A stretch of 9,971 nucleotides of DNA from Pseudomonadota bacterium (GTDB lineage: Bacteria; Pseudomonadota; Gammaproteobacteria; Burkholderiales; SG8-39), in the NCBI GenBank assembly GCA_003242425.1, contig QGUL01000036.1:1-9971 (forward strand), in the 5' to 3' direction. The translations under genes were made by a program, and so were the position numbers. Numbering within the stretch: the first letter of the stretch is position 1; each line of letters opens with the position of its first letter. Positions 4,630-9,971 of this stretch are shown here, one piece after another. The notes below the pieces were generated by a model. The model made no database searches, was not told the origin of the DNA, and saw nothing but the letters and a program-made list of their open reading frames with translations.

Positions 4630-7410
4630 TCAGGCCGCGACGGCGCGCAGCACGCCCTCCAGCGGTTCCGGCCGGGCGAGCAGATAACCCTGCGCGTAGT
4701 CCACGCCGATCGCCTCCAGGTGCGCGAGCTCCTCTTCGCTTTCCACGCGTTCGGCGACGGTCTTCATCGACAGCAGCCGGGCGATGTTGTGGATGGCGTA
4801 GACCATCGAGCCGTTGACACGGTCGTTGGCGATGCCGGTCACGAAGCTGCCGTCGATCTTGAGGATGTCCACGGGCAGATCGCGCAGTTGCGCGAGCGAG
4901 GTCATGCCCACGCCGAAATCGTCGAGCGCGAAGCGCAGGCCGCGCGCACGCAGGCTCTCCATCAGCTTGCGCAGCGCTTCGAGGTTTTCGATCGCGGCCG
5001 TTTCCGTGACTTCGATACAAACGCAACGCGGCGGCACGCCGTGCCGTTCGAGCTGCTCAAGCAGATAGTCGACGATCGAGGGATCCTGCAGCGAAAGCGG
5101 CGAGAGATTGATCGCCACGGTGTCGAGCCGGGACCAGCGGTCGGGACCGAAGTGCCGCGCGCAGGCCGCGAGCGCATGGGCGATGACCCAGCGGTCGATC
5201 TGATCCATCAGGCCGTAGCGCTCCGCCGCGGGCAGGAACTCGCCGGGCGGCACGAGCTGCCCTTCCTCGTCGATCATGCGCACCAGCACCTCGAAATGCA
5301 GGGCGTCGCCGCCGCCGGAGATCGGCATGATGCGCTGCGCGTAGAGCTGCAGGCGGTCCTGTTCGATGGCGGCATGGATGCGCGACACGGTCTGCATCTC
5401 GGTGCGCAGGCTCTGCAGTTTGTGGTCGCCGTGCGAATGCAGGCACAAATGACGCGGATCGCGCTTGGCCATGTAGCAGGCGATGTCGGCGGCCTGTTGC
5501 ACCGCCTGCGCGTCCGGATAGGAATCATCGACCGCCACCAGGCCGATGCTGGCGCCGACACGATAGGTCTTGTCCTCCCAGACGAAGCGCAGGTTGAGGA
5601 TGTCCTGGTGCAGGGCCTCGGCGATGCGCAGCGCCTTCTCGGGCGGGCAGTGGTACATGATGAGCGCGAATTCGTCGCCGCCCAGGCGCGCCACGAGATC
5701 GCTCTTGCGCGCGCGCGAGGCCACGATGCGTGCCACGCGACGCAGCAGCTCGTCGCCCGCGGCATAGCCGCAGGTATCGTTGACGATCTTGAACTGGTTG
5801 AGATTGAGCATCAGCACGGCGTGCTGCTCGCCGGGGCGGCGTTCGCGGCAAAGCCGTTCGAGCGCGATTTCGTAGGCGAGCCGGTTGGTGAGGCCCGTCA
5901 TGACGTCGTGCCGCGCACGCCAGTTGAGCTCCGCCGCCGTGGCGCGTTCGTTGGCGAGGTCGCGGAACACCACCACCGCGCCGTCCACCGCGCCGCTCGG
6001 ATCGTGGATGGGCACGGCCGTGTCGTTGACCGGCACCATGCGTCCGTCCCTGGCACGCAGGGCGGTGGTATCCGAGGGGCTGATGGCGGCGTTGGCGTGC
6101 ATCGCCCGCATGGCGATGTTCTCCAGGGGCTCGCCGGTCTGTTCGTGCAGCGCCTGGAACACGGTGCCGAAGGGCTGACCGCGCGCCTCTTCGTCGCGCC
6201 AGCCCGTGAGCCGCTCGGCCGCGGGGTTCATCGAGGTGACGCGGCCGCTACGGTCGGTGATGATCACCGCATCGCCCACCGAGCGCAGCGCCGCGTCGGC
6301 GCGTTCCTTCTCGTACCTCAGCGCCTGCTCGGCCATGCGCCGCGCCCGTACGATGTCCGCGAACTCGCCGGCCACCTGGCTGAACTCCTTGCTCCAGCCG
6401 CTCAGGTCGGCGCGCAGATCGAGCGGCCGGCCTTCCCTGATGGCGGCGAGCTGCGCGCGCATGTGATCGAGCGGACGCAGCAGCACGGCCACGACGATCC
6501 AGATCGCGGGTACGAGGAGCAGCGCAAGCAACGCGCCGCTGAGCAGCATGCCGTCGGAGAGGCGTTCGACCGAGGCGAGCGCTTCGTCCTGCGGCTGGAT
6601 ACCGATGAGCATCCAGTCGGACTGCTGCACGGGGTGGAAGGAATAGAGGCTTCTGGCGCCTTGGGCGTCTGGGCCGATGAAGCCGCCCCTTTCCTCGGCC
6701 AGCGCACGTTCGATCATCGCCTTCGCCGGGCCGAGCGCGTCGATGGAACGCGCGACCAGCGTGCTGTCGGGATGCAGCACGATGGTGCCGTCGCGGGTCG
6801 CGAGCACGAAGTAGCCGCTGCGTCCGATGTGCGTCCGGCTGACGGAATACAGCAGGTTCTCCCGGTCCAGCCGCAGCGAGCCGACCAGCACGCCGCGCAA
6901 CGCGCCCGCCGCATCCTGGATCGGGACCGTGATCACGACGACGGGAAAGTCGCGCAGCCGGCTGATGAACGGCGGCGAAACGACCGGATTGCCGCCCTCG
7001 GCGAGGAATTTGCGGAACCAGGGACGGTCTTTCAGCTCGACCATCTGCCGGTCGGCCGAAAGAGCCGGCACGGCGGCGACCAACTGCCCTTCCATGCTGA
7101 CCACGGTCAGCGTCTGGAACAGCGGTTCGAACCCGACGCGGGTGGTGAGGTAATGCTCGACTTCGTTGCGGGCGTGGAGGAGATCGGCAGGCAGTTTGGC
7201 CGCGATTTCGGTGAGCGCGAGGCGTGCGAGCCGGAGCCGCTCGTCGATATCGGCCGCCACGCGCGCAGTATAGGCCTGGTGCTGACCCACGATGGCATCG
7301 AACGCCGCCTGTCTGGACAGGTACGACTGCAGCGCGGTCGCAATCGCCACGCCGAGCGCAATGACAATGGCCGCCGCGAGCGCAACACGCCCCTTGAGGC
7401 TGTGCAGCAA
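4630..7410 (-). CDS. Membrane Cache-HAMP-PAS-GGDEF-EAL protein, likely c-di-GMP phosphodiesterase
   Basis: A 926-residue signalling protein. In order: transmembrane helix (about 8-28), periplasmic double Cache sensor (31-280), second helix (289-312), HAMP-like linker (311-360), PAS domain (367-495), GGDEF domain (497-665) and EAL domain (685-926). The EAL domain has every residue used by active phosphodiesterases, with RocR-like spacing: Glu707 (motif EVL), Asn768, Glu800, Asp830, Asp831, Lys851, Glu887 and Gln907. The GGDEF signature (577-581) and an RxxD inhibitory site (568-571) are intact. However, the metal-binding Asp of the usual L-D-L-D segment is Asn536 and the next Asp is Asn538, so cyclase activity is doubtful. 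The domain may only bind GTP and tune the EAL domain. The start is TTG at 7410, with GAGGGAG a few bases upstream. The gene is flanked by gaps of 104 and 141 bases, so it is probably transcribed alone. Confidence 0.92.
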   Translation of the reverse strand: MLHSLKGRVALAAAIVIALGVAIATALQSYLSRQAAFDAIVGQHQAYTARVAADIDERLRLARLALTEIAAKLPADLLHARNEVEHYLTTRVGFEPLFQTLTVVSMEGQLVAAVPALSADRQMVELKDRPWFRKFLAEGGNPVVSPPFISRLRDFPVVVITVPIQDAAGALRGVLVGSLRLDRENLLYSVSRTHIGRSGYFVLATRDGTIVLHPDSTLVARSIDALGPAKAMIERALAEERGGFIGPDAQGARSLYSFHPVQQSDWMLIGIQPQDEALASVERLSDGMLLSGALLALLLVPAIWIVVAVLLRPLDHMRAQLAAIREGRPLDLRADLSGWSKEFSQVAGEFADIVRARRMAEQALRYEKERADAALRSVGDAVIITDRSGRVTSMNPAAERLTGWRDEEARGQPFGTVFQALHEQTGEPLENIAMRAMHANAAISPSDTTALRARDGRMVPVNDTAVPIHDPSGAVDGAVVVFRDLANERATAAELNWRARHDVMTGLTNRLAYEIALERLCRERRPGEQHAVLMLNLNQFKIVNDTCGYAAGDELLRRVARIVASRARKSDLVARLGGDEFALIMYHCPPEKALRIAEALHQDILNLRFVWEDKTYRVGASIGLVAVDDSYPDAQAVQQAADIACYMAKRDPRHLCLHSHGDHKLQSLRTEMQTVSRIHAAIEQDRLQLYAQRIMPISGGGDALHFEVLVRMIDEEGQLVPPGEFLPAAERYGLMDQIDRWVIAHALAACARHFGPDRWSRLDTVAINLSPLSLQDPSIVDYLLEQLERHGVPPRCVCIEVTETAAIENLEALRKLMESLRARGLRFALDDFGVGMTSLAQLRDLPVDILKIDGSFVTGIANDRVNGSMVYAIHNIARLLSMKTVAERVESEEELAHLEAIGVDYAQGYLLARPEPLEGVLRAVAA

Positions 7411-7551
7411 AACGCTCCCTCGTTGTGTTGTTTCAATGTGTTGTAGTTATGCGGGCGAGGATAGCGGGCGACACCGCAAAGAGCCAGAACTAAAACGGCA
7501 AAATGCGGCGTACGTTGCATCCGCGCCAAATGCTGCGGCGCGGCAAGCGTC
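7411..7551. other. Intergenic gap upstream of the GGDEF-EAL gene
   Basis: This 141-base gap must hold the GGDEF-EAL promoter if the gene is transcribed alone. It is more AT-rich near the start codon and contains two copies of TGTGTTGT (7424-7431 and 7437-7444) 13 bases apart. No convincing sigma-70 pair was found. A TGGC-TTTGC stretch resembles sigma-54 elements, but its spacing is too short. Confidence 0.4.
7521..7543 (-). terminator. Perfect 7-bp hairpin after the carboxylate-amine ligase gene
   Basis: CCGCGCC (7521-7527) and GGCGCGG (7537-7543) form a perfect stem with a 9-base loop, beginning 8 bases after the ligase stop. The transcript has no U run directly after the stem; only short T-rich patches follow some 20 bases on. 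The position fits the end of the antiporter-ligase operon, but intrinsic termination is not assured. Confidence 0.45.
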
Positions 7552-8673
7552 CTATGCCTGCATCCAGAGCCGGCTCGCTTCGCGCACGACGTCGTTCAGC
7601 GAGCCCTTCTTCTCCATCACCTCGCGCAGCGTGCGCGCACCGTTGAGGCGCGCGGCCGCCATGTGCATCAGGCGCTTGATCGCTTCGCCCGCCCCGCGCG
7701 CGACGGCGTAGGGCATCACGGTCGCCAGCATGTCGATGAGTTCCTGCGCGAGCGGTACCGGCTGTTGCGTCGCCGGATCGATCAGCGTGCCTTCCAGTCC
7801 GAAGCGGCAGGCCTGGAACTTGTTGTAGGTGTAGACCAGCGTCAGTCCTTTGTCGGGCGCCAGCTCCGGATGTTCGAGGAAATGCGCGCAAAGCGCCTGG
7901 GCGTAGGCGGCCAGATCGGCGGCGATCTGGATGGTGAGCGGCGTGTCGCAGACGCGCAGTTCGATGGTGCCGTACTCGGGCTTGGGCCGGATGTCCCAGT
8001 AGAAATCCTTCATGCTCTTGACGATGCCGTAGCCGCGCATCGTCTCGAAATACCGGTTGAAGGCCGCCCAGTCCTCGACGAAAGGCATGAAGCCCGACAG
8101 CGGAAAGGCGTTAATGACGTTCAGGCGCGAGGAATCGAACTGCGTGTCGGCGCCGAGCGAATAGGGCGAGGAGGCCGACAGCGCGATGAAATGCGGCACG
8201 TAGCGCGACAGCAGTTGCGTCACGCGCACCGCCTCGTCGCCGGTCGGCACGCCGATGTGCACGTGCTGGCCGAACACCGTGAACTGCTTGGCCAGATAGC
8301 CGTACAGCTCCTGCAGGTGCAGAAAGCGCGGCGTGTCGTAGATGCGCTGTTCGCTCCATTTCTGGAAGGGATGCGTGCCGCCGCCGGCGATCGCGATATT
8401 GAGCCGCTCGGCCTCGTCGGCCAGCAGCGCGCGCAGGATGTTCAGCTCGTGCAGCGCCTGGGCGTGGGTATCGCACACGCCGGTGCTGATCTCGATCATG
8501 CTTTCGGTGATCTCGGGCTTGATCTCGCCCGGATGCTCGCGCTTGGCCAGCGCCGCGAGCAGATCGGGCGCCGCGCGCGTGAGGTTGTAGTCGCGCGTGT
8601 TGACGAGCTGCAGTTCCAGCTCGATGCCGAGGGTCAGCGGCTGCGAGGGAGTGAATGCCAGCGTTTCGCTCAT
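7552..8673 (-). CDS. YbdK/GCS2-type carboxylate-amine ligase (glutamate-cysteine-ligase-like)
   Basis: A 373-residue cytoplasmic ATP-dependent ligase of the GCS2 family, the usual length for YbdK. The fold's landmarks are all present: GIELELQLV (16-24) with the metal-binding acids, EITESMIEIST (54-64), GGGTHPF (97-103), GQHVHIGVP (135-143) and RPKPEYGTIELRVCD (229-243). E. coli YbdK has weak gamma-glutamylcysteine synthetase activity, and other members join glutamate or other carboxylates to amines, so the true substrates here are unknown. A role as the cell's main glutathione enzyme is possible but not favoured without gshB nearby. The ATG at 8673 follows the antiporter stop by a single base (TGA-C-ATG), with GAGGG in the antiporter's last codons acting as ribosome binding site. 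Translation of the two genes is therefore probably coupled. Confidence 0.88.
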   Translation of the reverse strand: MSETLAFTPSQPLTLGIELELQLVNTRDYNLTRAAPDLLAALAKREHPGEIKPEITESMIEISTGVCDTHAQALHELNILRALLADEAERLNIAIAGGGTHPFQKWSEQRIYDTPRFLHLQELYGYLAKQFTVFGQHVHIGVPTGDEAVRVTQLLSRYVPHFIALSASSPYSLGADTQFDSSRLNVINAFPLSGFMPFVEDWAAFNRYFETMRGYGIVKSMKDFYWDIRPKPEYGTIELRVCDTPLTIQIAADLAAYAQALCAHFLEHPELAPDKGLTLVYTYNKFQACRFGLEGTLIDPATQQPVPLAQELIDMLATVMPYAVARGAGEAIKRLMHMAAARLNGARTLREVMEKKGSLNDVVREASRLWMQA

Positions 8674-8674
8674 G

Positions 8675-9889
8675 TCAGGCCCTCGTCTCGGGACTCGCTT
8701 CGCCGGCGCGGCGCAAGGCGTATTGTGTCGCGATCGGTCCCAGCAGTTCCAGGATCACCACCGCGGCCAGCACCACCGGCGCGATGCTCTCGGCGAGCTG
8801 CGGATAGAGGCCGGAGGTCTCATGCACCATCACCACCGCCAGCCCCGACATCGGCGCCAGCGCTACCGCAAGCAGCGTGGCATGGCGCAACGACAGGCCG
8901 ACCAGTGGGGCGAGCAGCATGACGCCGACCGCCTTGCCGATCCAGCGGACTATCACGAATGCAACCGCCGCACCGCCCACCGCGGCGAGCAGCCGCAGAT
9001 CCAGCATCGCGCCGGTCACCACGAACAGGATGACGTAGAAGAGCTGCCCCGCGCGGCCGAAGTCCACGACGAGGAAATGGTGTTCGCGGTCGAGGTTGCG
9101 CACCATCGCCCCGAATGCGAGCAGCGCGAGCAGCACCGGCACTTTCAGCGCCACGGCCACGCCGACGGTCAGCACCACCATGGCGATCACGACCGCGTAC
9201 TGGCGCTCCGCCCCCTTGCCGACGAAGGCGACGATGCGCAGCGTGATCCAGCCGGCGACGAACGCCACCAGCAGCGAGGCCGCGAGCAGATAGAGCGGAT
9301 GCAGCAGGATGGAGGCGATGCCGCCCTGGTATTCGAGATGCACCCAGGGCAGCAGCATGGTCAGCACGACGAAGGCGAGCACGCTGTTGATGGCGACGAG
9401 GATGAGCGCGCGTTCGGTGATCTGTCCTTCCGCACGCAATTCCGCGGAGACGCGCATCACCACCGCCGGCGAGGTGGAAGCGGCAATGGCGCCGCCGACC
9501 GAAGCGGGCAGCGCGGCGTAATCGAAGGCGTAACGCAGAACGAAGAAGACGGCCAGCGCCGCGCACAGCGACTCGACCACGCCCATGAGCACCAGAGCGG
9601 GCGTGCGCCGCAGCCAGCGCAGATCGATGCGCTGCCCCAGCTCGAACAGGATCATGCCCATCGCGATGTCGATGAACACCCGCAGTTCGCCGAGCAGCGT
9701 GGTCCCGATCAGGCTGAGCGCGCCGGGACCCAGCAACAGGCCCGCTGCGGCATAGCCGGTTATGCGCGGCAGGCGCAGATAGCGGTTGACCGCCTCGCCG
9801 CCGGCGATCCCCGCCAGCAGCAGCACTCCCACCCAGATCATCGGGTTGGCGGGAATGGGCCAGCCGGGAAGAAAGAACGTGTCCGCCAT
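8675..9889 (-). CDS. CPA2 (Kef-like) cation:proton antiporter, membrane domain only
   Basis: A 404-residue polytopic protein with about twelve membrane segments, matching the Na_H_Exchanger domain of Kef/CPA2 antiporters. Family features are the N-terminal LPRITGYAAAGLLLGP (40-55), LFELGQRIDLRWL (81-93) in the place of the Kef LFxxGLE segment, and AASTSPAVVMRV (136-147) at the unwound helix. The soluble TrkA-N/RCK domain of true KefB and KefC is absent. At the helix where Kef has Gln-Asp and NapA has Asp-Asp, this protein reads AINSVLAF (166-173), so the usual carboxylate is not obvious. I chose the ATG at 9889. A GTG 63 bases further upstream keeps the frame open but adds a segment without family character. 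The ribosome site is weak (GACGAG). Co-directional and coupled with the ligase gene that follows. Confidence 0.87.
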   Translation of the reverse strand: MADTFFLPGWPIPANPMIWVGVLLLAGIAGGEAVNRYLRLPRITGYAAAGLLLGPGALSLIGTTLLGELRVFIDIAMGMILFELGQRIDLRWLRRTPALVLMGVVESLCAALAVFFVLRYAFDYAALPASVGGAIAASTSPAVVMRVSAELRAEGQITERALILVAINSVLAFVVLTMLLPWVHLEYQGGIASILLHPLYLLAASLLVAFVAGWITLRIVAFVGKGAERQYAVVIAMVVLTVGVAVALKVPVLLALLAFGAMVRNLDREHHFLVVDFGRAGQLFYVILFVVTGAMLDLRLLAAVGGAAVAFVIVRWIGKAVGVMLLAPLVGLSLRHATLLAVALAPMSGLAVVMVHETSGLYPQLAESIAPVVLAAVVILELLGPIATQYALRRAGEASPETRA

Positions 9890-9971
9890 GCTCGTCGTTG
9901 TTGGAACCGTGTGGAGCGGGCAAATACGTAAGAATGGGGGGCAGGCCGACACCCGCGCGGGCGCAAGCGTA
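9890..9971. other. Upstream region of the antiporter-ligase operon
   Basis: This holds the presumed 5' leader of the antiporter gene on the minus strand. A 10-base palindrome CCCGCGCGGG lies at 9952-9961. I could not identify a convincing promoter, and the window ends before any upstream gene is visible. Confidence 0.4.

Noticed and set aside
3560..4687. A 375-codon His- and Glu-rich open frame on the + strand
   Set aside because: It lies antisense to the antiporter, and its composition is that of a reverse-complemented membrane protein gene. No domain is visible.
4720..7446. A 908-codon open frame on the + strand, antisense to the GGDEF-EAL gene
   Set aside because: It mirrors the codons of a high-GC gene, is rich in Arg, His and Ala, has no recognisable domain, and the opposite strand encodes a complete multi-domain protein.
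7411..7551. A sigma-54-like TGGC/TTTGC stretch before the GGDEF-EAL gene
   Set aside because: The GG and GC dinucleotides are about 8 bases apart instead of 12, so the element is not compatible with sigma-54.

Overview
The window reads as the end of a high-GC contig, probably from a betaproteobacterium or a close proteobacterial relative. The evidence is the GC-rich codon use, the purple-bacterial style of the LutA, LutB, IclR and GGDEF-EAL proteins, and the presence of a PF07399-type antiporter. I cannot place it more precisely. Eight protein genes cover almost all of the sequence. No intergenic gap exceeds about 190 bases, and I see no RNA gene, insertion sequence or CRISPR array.

Bases 1-80 are not genomic. 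On the + strand they read as poly-T, then a degraded Illumina P7 sequence, then the 8-base Nextera i7 index CTAGTACG, then a degraded Nextera read-2 segment. This cuts lutB after codon 150, so the lutB end is an assembly artefact and not a biological truncation.

Bases 81-3226 hold a divergent locus. An IclR-family regulator on the + strand faces a leftward gene run: lutA, a DoxX membrane protein, a GNAT acetyltransferase and lutB. LutA and LutB are iron-sulfur subunits of the LutABC L-lactate oxidation complex. LutC would be expected beyond the contig end. A perfect 7-bp inverted repeat (2409-2436) just before the regulator start is a candidate operator.

Bases 3239-7410 hold two leftward genes: a PF07399-type putative Na+/H+ antiporter, convergent with the IclR gene, and a 926-residue membrane Cache-HAMP-PAS-GGDEF-EAL protein. 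The EAL domain keeps all the phosphodiesterase residues. The GGDEF domain keeps its signature but has lost the conserved metal-binding Asp (L-N-L-N in place of L-D-L-D), so the protein is most likely a net c-di-GMP phosphodiesterase.

Bases 7552-9889 hold a tightly coupled leftward pair: a CPA2/Kef-like cation:proton antiporter and, one base after its stop, a YbdK/GCS2-type carboxylate-amine ligase. Because Kef antiporters are gated by glutathione derivatives, pairing a gamma-glutamyl-ligase-like enzyme with a Kef-like channel domain is suggestive, but this is inference.

Most of the window is ordinary metabolic and signalling content. The best leads are the antiporter-ligase pair, the lut operon interrupted by doxX and a GNAT gene, and the degenerate GGDEF domain. 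The clearest direct observation is the adapter contamination.
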